From Candidatus Poribacteria bacterium (GTDB lineage: Bacteria > Poribacteria > WGA-4E > UBA9662): a DNA stretch of 8,812 nt. The position numbers and the translations under genes were made by a program. The notes under the pieces were generated by a model that saw only the letters and a program-made list of their open reading frames with translations, searched no databases and had not been told where the DNA came from. Shown in pieces: positions 1-7,136 of this stretch. The stretch lies in assembly GCA_002699335.1 (NCBI GenBank), contig PACG01000067.1:17293-26104 (forward strand), read 5' to 3'. Within the stretch, counting starts at the first letter, position 1. The number at the start of each line of letters is the position of its first letter.

Positions 1-3000
1 GTCGGAGTGTCGACAAGCAGGGTCCTAGACAGATACTGGCCTGTCAAGGAGGCCGGATTAGCCCGAACCTCGTTTGGTGTGCCCTGGGCCACAATTTGTC
101 CACCAAACTGCCCCGCTCCAGGTCCAAAATCGAGCAGATGATCGGATTCGGAAATGGTACATGCGTCGTGTTCTATTACCAATACACTGTTCCCCAGATC
201 CCGCAATTTTTTCAGTGCCTCGACCAGCCGCTGGTTGTCTCGCTGATGTAAGCCAATCGTCGGTTCATCCAGAATATAAGTGACTCCTGTCAAGCCACTA
301 CCGAGTTGATTGGCTAACTGAATCCGTTGGAATTCACCTCCTGACAGAGTTGGTGCAATATTATTCAAAGTCAAATAGTGTAAACCAATATCCACTAAAA
401 ACTGAAGACGGTTTTGAATCTCATTCAGCAGCTCTTGCCCAACCGTCAACTGGTAGTCGCTTAGGTCAATCTGTTGAAAAAATTGGGCAGTGTCACTAAT
501 TGACAAGGCCGTAATTTCGGCTAAGGTCAATTCATTCCCCCGATCCTCGTCTCCGTTCAGACCAACCAGAGGTTGAGTTGAGGACACACTTTCGCTCAGA
601 CGCCAATCGAGGGCAGGTATGGTCACTCGACGTGGAAAAGGCTGAAGCCTCGTGCCTTGACAATCTGGACAAGATGTTGGATCTCTACCGAGTGTACCGA
701 GCCCTTGACAGGTTGAACACCGTCCTATTTGGCTGTTAAAAGAGAAGTGTTGCGGCGTTAATTCTGGAAAGATCTCATCACAGGGAACACAGGCAAACTG
801 AGTGGTGAAGGCCTGATAAATCGGCTTAATCTTATTCTCTGCTTGGTTTGGCTCAATCCGAATTACTACCATCCTTTCGCTTTTAGCCAAAGCGACTTCA
901 ATGGCTTCTGCCAACCGACCTTTCTCTAAATTGTCCTGGGAGATGAGCAAACGGTCGATGACTAGGTTTAGTGAGTAAGGTTTTGGAATTAGGTGAGTTG
1001 GCACTTGATCGAGCGGATAGATTCGCTTATTGACTTCAACGCGTGCATATCCCTCTCGAACCAGGTGCTGCAGAATTTCAGCCAACGGTTCATCATCGTA
1101 GTCCACCTGCAGATCTAAGGGTGACAAAACATAGATCCGGGATCGGTCCGGCAAGTTGAGGACTTCAGTTATAATTTGTTGTTCTGTCTGAGCTTGGACC
1201 GACTGCCCGCAGTTTGGACAATGAGCTTGCCCTATTCTGGCGTACAGCACCCGAAGATAGTCGTAGATCTCCGTAATAGTACCAACAGTTGAACGTGGGT
1301 TTTTATTCTGACCCTTGCGCTCGAGGGCAATGGCAGGAGATAAGCCCTCGATTCGATCCACCTGTGGTTTCTCCATTTGGCCTAAAAACTGACGTGCATA
1401 AGCCGACAGAGACCCGATATATCTCCGTTGTCCCTCAGCATAAATAGTATCCAGCGCTAGCGACGATTTACCCGACCCGCTCACCCCGGTGAAAGCCGTT
1501 AGTTTTCCATGCGGGATTTCTACAGTCAACCCTTTCAGGTTATGTTCGCTGGCGCCAAAAACACTGATCGCTGATGGTTTTGTGGTTTGGAGCCTAGTTG
1601 GTAGAGGTGACAATTCCCCAGGACGGGCTCTGGGCTCAGAACTTCCATCGAAGGCGCCGACCTGAGGTTGTCGCACTTGTTCAATGGCTACTGATTGCGA
1701 TGGGATACTTTTGATCTCTTTGTTAGAAAGTACGACTTTTAGTGCTTGTCCGGTATATGAAGTTTCTATCTGCGCCGCGGTTTCAGGTGTTCCGACGGCG
1801 ATAATCTGACCGCCGGCCTCGCCGCCTTCAGGTCCCAGATCTACAATATAATCCGCCGTTTTTATTACTTCTAAATTGTGTTCGATCACCACCACGGTAT
1901 TACCAGAATTGACAAATCGATGCAACGAGCGCAACAGTTTTTTTACATCGTCGAAGTGCAAACCTGTTGTCGGTTCATCTAAAACGTACAGCGTTTTACC
2001 CGTACTCCGCTTAGAGAGTTCTCTCGCCAGCTTAATTCGTTGGGCTTCTCCTCCCGACAGGGTCGGCGATGGTTGCCCAACTTTCATATATTCCATCCCT
2101 ACGTCTTGTAAGGTTTGCAGAATTTTAGCCACTTTGGGGATCGCACTGAAGTGGCTGAGTGCCTCCTGCACGTCCATGTTCAAAATATCAGCTATCGACT
2201 TACCTTTATATTTTACCGATAGGGTTTCTTGATTGTATCGAGACCCACTGCAGACGTTGCAGGTTACCCAAACATCTGCCAAAAGCTGCATTTCGATCTT
2301 ATTGGCTCCATTTCCTTCACAGGCTTCGCAACGCCCCCCTTTTACGTTGAAACTGAAACGTCCAGGCTTATATCCTCGAACCTTAGATTCGGGCAGTTCG
2401 GTATAAAAGTTTCGAATCTGGTCAAAGAGTTTGGTATAGGTGGCGGGGTTAGAACGAGGAATTCGCCCGATCGGAGATTGATCGATGGCAATAACTTTAT
2501 CGATCACCTGACGTAAATCGTCAACAACTTGGTTGCCGGCTAAAGCACGAATTTCCCGATATTCGCCAGGTATTGTCCCGGCTCGCATTAAATCTCGATC
2601 CAGAGCTTTGTGCAAAATATCGTTTATCAGTGAGCTTTTTCCAGACCCACTAACCCCTGTTATACAGATGAAGACACCAACAGGAATTTGGACATCGACA
2701 TTTTTCAGATTATTGTGTTTGGCCCCTCGAATTTCGAGATAAAGAGGATCTCCTTGATCAGTGAGCTTGGCTGTTCGACGGACTTTGGGAATCGAAATTT
2801 CGAGCTCTTTGCGCAAATATTTGGCTGTTAGCGAATCGGCCTTCTCTGCAACCTCGCAGGGAGGGCCGACCGACACGACTTGGCCACCATTAATCCCCGC
2901 CCCAGGCCCGAAATCGACCAGCAGATCTGCCGACCACATTGTATCTTCATCATGCTCTACTACAATCACCGTATTGCCTTGATTCCGTAGATGCTTCAAG

Positions 3001-4655
3001 GTAGTTAGCAGATGTTTATTGTCGCGTGTGTGTAGGCCGATACTGGGTTCGTCCAAAACGTAGATAACGTTCTGCAACCCGGCCCCAATCTGCGAGGCCA
3101 GCCGAATCCGTTGCGACTCTCCACCTGATAGCGTTGGTGCCATTCGGTTAAGGGATAAATAACCTAATCCGACATTGGTTAAAAGCTTGAGGCGACCTCG
3201 AATCTCTTTCAGCAGTTCTCTGGCAATCAACCGGTCACGTTTAGGCAGAGCTAGACTTTCAAAAAATTGGAGGCAATCGTCGATCGTCATCTCGGTGAGA
3301 TCGATGATCGATTGATTTTGAATGGTCACTGCCTGCACTGACTTTTTGATACGCTTTCCGTTACACTCCGGACAGATTTGTGGCGCTAAGTAATGCTTTG
3401 CCGACTTCAGCCATTTAGTGTCCTGGATCTCCTGGGCATAAGCGAATTCGATCATCAGTTCGGCTAAAACTCCATCGTAAGCCCGTCGCCTTTTATGTCG
3501 TCGGTTTCTGTACCACCGGTAGATCATCGGGATCTGATCCCCTTGGGTCCCTTCCAAAACAACCCGCTGATGCAACGAATCTAATTCGCACCAGGGTTGT
3601 TCCAAACTAAACTGATAATGGTCGGTTAAGCTATGGGCGATGAACAGGGCTTGCCGATCTTCCAGTTTACCCCAGGGTAGCACTGCGCCGTCAGCAATGG
3701 AGAGCGATTCATCCGGAACAACCCGGTCGGGCATTACCATTTCAACCGTTCCCAACCCGCGACAGGCCGGACACATACCAGAGGGGCTATTAAAAGAGAA
3801 ATCACTGGGCGTTGGTGTCTCAAAATTGATTTGGCAGCTACCACAGGTCAAGTTTCTACTAAAAAACTGATCCTCTGTATATTCAGCCTGATCGCTATCA
3901 GCGACCACACTAAGAATCAGGTTCCCCTCTCCCATTCGTAGCGCCGTTTCGACAGCGTCAGCTAATCGTGGTCGGATTCCCGGTTTCTGAATCAAGCGGT
4001 CAATCACGATTTCGATGTTGTGTCGCTGACGTGTGTCAAGTGGGATATCGTCGACTAACTGAACAATCTGCCCATCAATTCTAGCACGGGCATATCCCAA
4101 TCGTAAGGCATCATCGAGTTCTCGCTTATGTCGACCGCGTCGGCTTCGAACGATGGGTGCCAAGATTAGAAAACGGGTTTTATCAGGCAATGTCAAGATC
4201 TGGTTGATAATCTGGTCGGCGGTTTGCGCACCTAGTGGCTGCCTACATTCAAGACAGTGGAGCTTGCCAACGTTGGTATACAGCACCCGCAGATAGTCGT
4301 AAATACCGGTGATGGTGGCAACCGTCGAGCGAGGATTATTACTGACCGTTTTTTGATCGATGGAGATGGCGGGCGAAAGGCCAGCAATAGAATCGACCCG
4401 TGGTTTTTCGATTTGCCCCAAAAACTGACGCGCGTAGGACGAGAGCGACTCGATATAGCGACGTTGACCTTCAGCGTAAATCGTGTCAAACGCTAACGAC
4501 GATTTACCGGAGCCACTCACACCCGTAAAGACGATCAGTTGATTTTTGGGTAAACAGAGATCTACGTTTCGCAGGTTATGTTCACCGGCTCCACGGATTT
4601 CGATGAAGTCCGTACTTGCCGACTCTGCCAATTCTGACTTCGCATCTTGTGACAT
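1..4655 (-). CDS. uvrA: Tandem (double-length) UvrA, excinuclease ABC subunit A, 3' end outside window
   Basis: UvrA is the ATP-driven damage-recognition subunit of UvrABC nucleotide excision repair; it loads UvrB on damaged DNA. The frame is open for 1551 codons. Module 1 (about residues 1-972) is complete: Walker [10 protein letters not shown] at 45-53, UvrB-binding region about 130-255, CPAC 295-298, insertion domain, CPEC 428-431, signature LSGGESQ 509-515 with [11 protein letters not shown], second Walker A 667-675, zinc hairpin near 775, signature LSGGEAQ 866-872 with [12 protein letters not shown] linker (about 973-1029) leads to module 2: Walker A 1057-1065, CSTC 1313-1316, CPDC 1329-1332, signature LSGGEFQ 1437-1443, [16 protein letters not shown]. 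Ordinary UvrA is about 940 residues, so this is a fusion, and its last half-module lies beyond the window. The ATG is preceded in frame by TGA two codons upstream, so it is the first possible start; no clear Shine-Dalgarno is seen. Family assignment is certain; total length is inferred. Confidence 0.97.
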   Translation of the reverse strand, partial: MSQDAKSELAESASTDFIEIRGAGEHNLRNVDLCLPKNQLIVFTGVSGSGKSSLAFDTIYAEGQRRYIESLSSYARQFLGQIEKPRVDSIAGLSPAISIDQKTVSNNPRSTVATITGIYDYLRVLYTNVGKLHCLECRQPLGAQTADQIINQILTLPDKTRFLILAPIVRSRRGRHKRELDDALRLGYARARIDGQIVQLVDDIPLDTRQRHNIEIVIDRLIQKPGIRPRLADAVETALRMGEGNLILSVVADSDQAEYTEDQFFSRNLTCGSCQINFETPTPSDFSFNSPSGMCPACRGLGTVEMVMPDRVVPDESLSIADGAVLPWGKLEDRQALFIAHSLTDHYQFSLEQPWCELDSLHQRVVLEGTQGDQIPMIYRWYRNRRHKRRRAYDGVLAELMIEFAYAQEIQDTKWLKSAKHYLAPQICPECNGKRIKKSVQAVTIQNQSIIDLTEMTIDDCLQFFESLALPKRDRLIARELLKEIRGRLKLLTNVGLGYLSLNRMAPTLSGGESQRIRLASQIGAGLQNVIYVLDEPSIGLHTRDNKHLLTTLKHLRNQGNTVIVVEHDEDTMWSADLLVDFGPGAGINGGQVVSVGPPCEVAEKADSLTAKYLRKELEISIPKVRRTAKLTDQGDPLYLEIRGAKHNNLKNVDVQIPVGVFICITGVSGSGKSSLINDILHKALDRDLMRAGTIPGEYREIRALAGNQVVDDLRQVIDKVIAIDQSPIGRIPRSNPATYTKLFDQIRNFYTELPESKVRGYKPGRFSFNVKGGRCEACEGNGANKIEMQLLADVWVTCNVCSGSRYNQETLSVKYKGKSIADILNMDVQEALSHFSAIPKVAKILQTLQDVGMEYMKVGQPSPTLSGGEAQRIKLARELSKRSTGKTLYVLDEPTTGLHFDDVKKLLRSLHRFVNSGNTVVVIEHNLEVIKTADYIVDLGPEGGEAGGQIIAVGTPETAAQIETSYTGQALKVVLSNKEIKSIPSQSVAIEQVRQPQVGAFDGSSEPRARPGELSPLPTRLQTTKPSAISVFGASEHNLKGLTVEIPHGKLTAFTGVSGSGKSSLALDTIYAEGQRRYIGSLSAYARQFLGQMEKPQVDRIEGLSPAIALERKGQNKNPRSTVGTITEIYDYLRVLYARIGQAHCPNCGQSVQAQTEQQIITEVLNLPDRSRIYVLSPLDLQVDYDDEPLAEILQHLVREGYARVEVNKRIYPLDQVPTHLIPKPYSLNLVIDRLLISQDNLEKGRLAEAIEVALAKSERMVVIRIEPNQAENKIKPIYQAFTTQFACVPCDEIFPELTPQHFSFNSQIGRCSTCQGLGTLGRDPTSCPDCQGTRLQPFPRRVTIPALDWRLSESVSSTQPLVGLNGDEDRGNELTLAEITALSISDTAQFFQQIDLSDYQLTVGQELLNEIQNRLQFLVDIGLHYLTLNNIAPTLSGGEFQRIQLANQLGSGLTGVTYILDEPTIGLHQRDNQRLVEALKKLRDLGNSVLVIEHDACTISESDHLLDFGPGAGQFGGQIVAQGTPNEVRANPASLTGQYLSRTLLVDTP
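1596..1739 (-). other. Inter-module linker of the tandem UvrA
   Basis: This codes for the low-conservation stretch joining the two UvrA modules, about residues 973-1020. It follows the conserved YTGQAL end of module 1 (Y at residue 967) and precedes [13 protein letters not shown], where the second module starts (I at residue 1030). It is rich in Pro, Ser, Gln and charged residues and has no recognisable motif, as expected of a flexible tether. There is no stop, start with ribosome-binding site, or frame change in it, so the two modules are one polypeptide at the sequence level. Confidence 0.8.
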
Positions 4656-4772
4656 GGATCAATGTTTCAAGATCGAGCTAGTTTAACTCTTGCTAGCTAA
4701 CTCTATCAGCGCCGCTTCGCTATCGAGTAAAAATTAAAAGCTGGTTGTTGACGATTGAGTTCTCTGGTCTCG
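4656..4772. other. Short intergenic leader between isomerase gene and uvrA
   Basis: 117 bases lie between the stop of the isomerase-like gene and the uvrA start. They hold an imperfect direct repeat (gctagtttaactct at 4677-4690, gctagctaactct at 4692-4704) and two copies of TCGCTATCGA (4717-4726 and 4770-4779, the latter reaching into the stop codon). I see no intrinsic terminator with a T-tract and no convincing promoter or LexA-type operator, which fits, without proving, read-through from the upstream genes into uvrA. Confidence 0.5.
4677..4704. repeat. Imperfect direct repeat in the uvrA leader
   Basis: Two adjacent near-identical units, gctagtttaactct (4677-4690) and gctagctaactct (4692-4704), sit 22 bases upstream of the uvrA ATG. 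They differ by one indel and one substitution. They could be a protein-binding site on DNA or RNA, or simply a slippage duplication; no known operator consensus is recognised. Confidence 0.45.
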
Positions 4773-5648
4773 CTATCGATCCAGATTATCGATAATCCGA
4801 AATAGATTTTCAAGGCAGATGCGTGAGGCTTGTTCACCCGCCTGAGAGAATTCGCTGCCGCCTGGAGTGTGAACAATATCATCTGCTAACTTAAGGGTGG
4901 GTCGCCAGTGGGTCTCCAGCGTCAAGTGTCCATCGTACTCATCGTCGATGAAAGCTTGCAGTTGTCCCAGCCAATCGATCTTACCATCGCCAACAGGCAC
5001 GGACTCCATTTCGCCGGTCTCTGGGTTTCGGTCTGCATCCTTTAAGTGGGCGTGTACCATCAGCGGCTTGAGGCGGTTGTAAGCATCCGGGTATGGCGTC
5101 TCTCCATCATCCTCCGCGTGGGCTTCATTGGCTGGATCCCAGATAGCACGAACGCTCGAGCTATCGATCTCGCGGATAAATCTCTCCGTTAATAAGGCTG
5201 TCGCTAGCGAAGTTGAATATTCGTTTTCCATCCCTAAAATCACACCTTCGCCCTCAGCCATTTGAACCGGTTCATCGTAGGCTGCAACAATTTCATCCCA
5301 CCGATCCTCGACATTGTCGAATTTCCAGAAAGCGAAAGTGCGGATAATCGTGGCTTCGAATTGGTGTGCGAGTCGAATACAGTCTCTCAGGATCTGTAGA
5401 TGCTCTTTTCGTGCTTCCATATCGTCGATATCACACTTGAAAAAGGGGGAAGCTAGACCGATGATCTGCAGGTCTGTTCCCTCCAAAATACGCTTCATCT
5501 CCTCAACATCTTTGGACGTCAATTCTTGAGGCGGTTTATCCCAAACAGAACGAATCTCGATTGAATCGAGGTTAAATTCTGTCGATAGGTTGACAACTGT
5601 TTGAAAGTCCTGTGAAACTTCGTCACCAATAAGACCAATTTTGAACAT
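4773..5648 (-). CDS. Sugar phosphate isomerase/epimerase-like TIM-barrel protein (AP endonuclease 2 superfamily)
   Basis: A 291-residue protein of the xylose-isomerase-like TIM-barrel family, which contains metal-dependent sugar/inositol epimerases and isomerases. It begins MFKIGLIGDEVSQDF, a typical first beta strand. Candidate metal-binding or catalytic residues are in the ends of strands: E141/E143 in GMENE, D171 in WDPAN, H199/H201 in VHAHLKD and E245 in LTLETHW. There is no signal peptide or membrane segment, so it is cytoplasmic. An ATG 60 bases further upstream (5708) would give 311 residues, but the extra residues are poorly structured, their DNA contains a 20-base palindrome, and only the 5648 ATG has a good ribosome-binding site (AAGGGA, 6-base gap). 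Co-directional with panB upstream and uvrA downstream. The substrate cannot be told from the sequence; hydroxypyruvate, ketose or inosose substrates are all possible. Confidence 0.9.
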   Translation of the reverse strand: MFKIGLIGDEVSQDFQTVVNLSTEFNLDSIEIRSVWDKPPQELTSKDVEEMKRILEGTDLQIIGLASPFFKCDIDDMEARKEHLQILRDCIRLAHQFEATIIRTFAFWKFDNVEDRWDEIVAAYDEPVQMAEGEGVILGMENEYSTSLATALLTERFIREIDSSSVRAIWDPANEAHAEDDGETPYPDAYNRLKPLMVHAHLKDADRNPETGEMESVPVGDGKIDWLGQLQAFIDDEYDGHLTLETHWRPTLKLADDIVHTPGGSEFSQAGEQASRICLENLFRIIDNLDR

Positions 5649-5654
5649 CTGATT

Positions 5655-5660
5655 TCCCTT
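5655..5660 (-). promoter_or_regulatory. Ribosome-binding site deciding the isomerase start
   Basis: Read on the minus strand this is AAGGGA, six bases before the ATG at 5648. The alternative ATG at 5708 has only a GGTGG run immediately adjacent to it, too close for a usual Shine-Dalgarno. This favours the shorter, 291-residue protein. Confidence 0.7.
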
Positions 5661-5674
5661 GCTGACGGATGTAC

Positions 5675-5694
5675 CCGCTTCGCTAGCGAAGCGG
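5675..5694. repeat. Perfect 20-base palindrome between panB and the isomerase gene
   Basis: The sequence ccgcttcgctagcgaagcgg equals its own reverse complement. As RNA it would fold into an 8-bp stem with a CTAG (CUAG) loop. No T-tract follows on either strand, so it is not a standard intrinsic terminator. Its core TCGCTAGCGA recurs at 5201-5210, and TCGCTATCGA at 4717-4726 and 4770-4779; the 12-mer GCCGCTTCGCTA, matching the palindrome with its flank on the minus strand, occurs at 4711-4722. It may be a REP-like dispersed element, a processing or stability hairpin, or a protein-binding site. Confidence 0.75.
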
Positions 5695-5737
5695 CCTTTA
5701 GTTACCATCCACCGTTTATCTTAAATCGTTAATTTGG

Positions 5738-6514
5738 TTATTTGTAGGTATGATCTGGATGTGGGAAAAGCCCCTGTTGAACCTCTAACCGGTAGGTAGT
5801 AACCGCTCGTGAGATAACTTTGCCCAGATCTGCATAACGCTTAACAAAGGTTGGCGTGAAGCGATCGAAGAGGCCTAGCATGTCGTGTAAGACCAGGATC
5901 TGCCCGTCGCAGTCAATACTAGCACCGATGCCAATGGTCGGAATCGTTAGCGAATTCGTAATTTCGGCAGCCAATGGCCGGATTATCGACTCCAAAACCA
6001 AGGCGAAACAGCCAGCCTCTTCTAGTCTTTCGGCTTGGTCAAAAATCTCCTGTGCCTCCTTGGTACGCCGGCCGTGGACGCGAAACCTATCTGCGGTCTG
6101 TGGCAGCAATCCAACGTGTCCCATCACCGGCAAGTTGTGTTCAACTAAAGCTTGCGTGATTTCTGGATGGCAGCCCTCAAACTTAACCGCTTCTGCTCCA
6201 ACCTCAAATAATCGTTGCGCATTTGCGATTGCCAGATCAGTAGAGGTGTAAGAGCGATAAGGTAGATCTGCTACTAATAAGCAGGTTCGGTTACCACGAG
6301 CAACGGCTCGTGTGTGGTGGACAATGTCGTCCATTGTTACCGAAACTGTCGATTCATAGCCGAGAACGACCATTCCCAATGTATCGCCGACGAGGATAAT
6401 ATCCACCTCAGCCTGATTCAGAATCCGGGCAGTCGGATAGTCGTAGGCGGTTAAAGCCACGATTTTCCCTCCTGCCGATTTCATGCCCTGGATGGCTTCA
6501 ATCGTCCGCTTCAT
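5738..6514 (-). CDS. panB: 3-methyl-2-oxobutanoate hydroxymethyltransferase (ketopantoate hydroxymethyltransferase)
   Basis: PanB makes ketopantoate from alpha-ketoisovalerate and 5,10-methylenetetrahydrofolate, the first committed step to pantothenate and coenzyme A, in the cytoplasm. The 258-residue length is right for the family (E. coli 264). Family landmarks are all present: LTAYDYPTA 21-29, LVGDTLGM 41-48 with metal ligand D44, VTMDDI, VADLP 81-85 with metal ligand D83, VKFEG 110-114 with K111 and E113, GHVGLLPQ 132-139, VLE 173-175 with the catalytic-type E175, IPTIGIGA 191-198, DGQILVLHDMLGL 203-215. No residue expected for catalysis appears missing. The chosen ATG has no evident Shine-Dalgarno, being preceded by AT-rich aatttaaatt; M11 is an alternative but would shorten a conserved N-terminal helix. 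First gene of a co-directional set with the isomerase and uvrA; no other pan genes are in view. Confidence 0.97.
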   Translation of the reverse strand: MKRTIEAIQGMKSAGGKIVALTAYDYPTARILNQAEVDIILVGDTLGMVVLGYESTVSVTMDDIVHHTRAVARGNRTCLLVADLPYRSYTSTDLAIANAQRLFEVGAEAVKFEGCHPEITQALVEHNLPVMGHVGLLPQTADRFRVHGRRTKEAQEIFDQAERLEEAGCFALVLESIIRPLAAEITNSLTIPTIGIGASIDCDGQILVLHDMLGLFDRFTPTFVKRYADLGKVISRAVTTYRLEVQQGLFPHPDHTYK

Positions 6515-6572
6515 AATTTAAATTCACTGTTTAGTAAGATTATGCCTCCACCAACTTGCCCCTACTATTCCT

Positions 6573-6585
6573 GCACCTCAGGTGC
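6573..6585. promoter_or_regulatory. Inverted repeat in the panB leader, candidate operator or hairpin
   Basis: GCACCT-C-AGGTGC is a perfect inverted repeat with 6-base arms. It lies about 50 bases downstream of the predicted panB promoter and 59 bases upstream of the panB start. As RNA only a 5-bp stem with a 3-base loop is possible, which is small; as DNA it has the symmetry of a dimeric regulator site. No known regulator consensus is recognised. Confidence 0.4.
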
Positions 6586-6632
6586 GTACACTTGACCAAT
6601 CTAAAAACGGGGGTAAAGTCACGCAGTTAATG

Positions 6633-6662
6633 AGTATATCAGTTATTTTTGACCTCTGTCAA
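6633..6662 (-). promoter_or_regulatory. Sigma70-type promoter for panB (possibly the panB-isomerase-uvrA set)
   Basis: On the minus strand a perfect -35 box TTGACA (6662-6657) is followed after 18 bases by TATACT (6638-6633), one mismatch from TATAAT. Transcription would start near 6625, leaving a leader of about 110 bases before the panB ATG. The -35 overlaps a short inverted repeat TTGAC/GTCAA (6649-6662). Assignment rests on the consensus match and position only. Confidence 0.7.
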
Positions 6663-6881
6663 GATCGCTTCAAGACCGTTTTGCGTCAAACCTGGTCGCT
6701 CCGTTTAATCTTTCACCATCGATCACTTTGGTTAGTAGAATGACAAATACAGTAGATCATCTTATGTGAAATCGTTTAAGTTATTTTACAACCAGATAGT
6801 AGATAAAAGACAACCTGATTCAACATCGATATGTGAGTAAAACCCGCAGATCTAGAAGCCCTTATCTGTCAGTAAATGCAT

Positions 6882-6907
6882 CGGTTGAAGAGCGATTCGC
6901 TCAGCCG
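6882..6907. other. Bulged hairpin in the intergenic region
   Basis: GAGCG-ATT-CGCTC (6890-6902) forms a 5-bp stem; outer bases CGGTT (6882-6886) can pair with AGCCG (6903-6907, one G-T pair) across a 3-base GAA bulge. No T-tract follows on the plus strand directly (TCGATATTTTTGAG follows, with only a short T run), so a terminator call would be weak. It lies about 80 bases upstream of the plus-strand promoter. Function unknown. Confidence 0.3.
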
Positions 6908-6984
6908 TCGATATTTTTGAGACAATTTGTCATTTTTTGTCGTTATAGATATGCTCAAGTTGTTTTGCTCTAGCTTCATAATTT

Positions 6985-7013
6985 TTGTCACAAACTTAGT
7001 AAGGTGTTACAAT
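6985..7013 (+). promoter_or_regulatory. Sigma70-type promoter for the RyR-domain gene
   Basis: TTGTCA (6985-6990) and TACAAT (7008-7013) are each one mismatch from consensus and are separated by the optimal 17 bases. The start would be near 7020, giving a leader of about 115 bases. The -35 box sits inside a TTTGT-C-ACAAA inverted repeat (6984-6994), and the -10 region in GTTA-CAA-TAAC (7006-7015), so a repressor could occupy it. Confidence 0.7.
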
Positions 7014-7123
7014 AACTTTTGTTAGATAGCTAACCGAGCCTTACGCTTCGAAATTAGGGACTACCTACAACAGAACAAAATAATACGGACGAACGCTCTG
7101 TTTTTGAAATGGATAGGAAACAA

Positions 7124-7129
7124 AAAGGA
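7124..7129 (+). promoter_or_regulatory. Ribosome-binding site of the RyR-domain gene
   Basis: AAAGGA, seven bases upstream of the ATG at 7137, is a good Shine-Dalgarno. It supports this start, which places the RyR domain about 19 residues from the N-terminus. Confidence 0.7.
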
Positions 7130-7136
7130 TTCTGAT

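Larger units (their letters stand above)
6515..7136. other. Divergent intergenic region with no recognisable gene
   Basis: 622 bases separate the divergent panB and RyR-domain genes. I see no credible coding frame, tRNA or rRNA. It contains a minus-strand promoter for panB (6633-6662), a plus-strand promoter for the RyR gene (6985-7013), a GCACCT/AGGTGC inverted repeat (6573-6585), a hairpin (6882-6907), repeated TTTGTC motifs around the plus-strand promoter, and an 8-codon frame just before the RyR start. The stretch from about 6670 to 6880 shows nothing I can assign. Confidence 0.7.

Noticed and set aside
1876..2982. Several overlapping plus-strand frames of 60-120 codons
   Set aside because: They lie antisense to uvrA, whose conserved motifs occupy this DNA; their translations are low-complexity Ser/Arg/Pro-rich and match no family I know.
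4232..4496. Two frames of about 80 codons near the uvrA 5' end, one on each strand
   Set aside because: Both are out-of-frame shadows of the UvrA Walker A and adjacent conserved coding region.
1..4655. UvrA tandem arrangement as a recent duplication or assembly error
   Set aside because: The two modules are clearly diverged in DNA and protein, and differ in domain content, which an assembly duplication would not give.
4784..4797. 14-base palindrome GATTATCGATAATC as an operator
   Set aside because: It lies within the last codons of the isomerase gene (IIDN) and is explained by coding constraint and AT-rich composition.
5675..5694. Intrinsic terminator between panB and the isomerase gene
   Set aside because: The stem is strong, but no T-tract follows on either strand.
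5649..5708. Upstream start giving a 311-residue isomerase
   Set aside because: The extra 20 residues precede the family's usual first strand, are encoded over a perfect palindrome, and the 5708 ATG lacks a well-placed ribosome-binding site, while 5648 has AAGGGA.
5856..6251. 131-codon plus-strand frame inside panB
   Set aside because: Antisense to panB, whose catalytic and metal-binding residues are all in the minus-strand frame.
6515..6630. Riboswitch in the panB leader
   Set aside because: The leader is purine-rich with one small hairpin only; no known riboswitch core was recognised.
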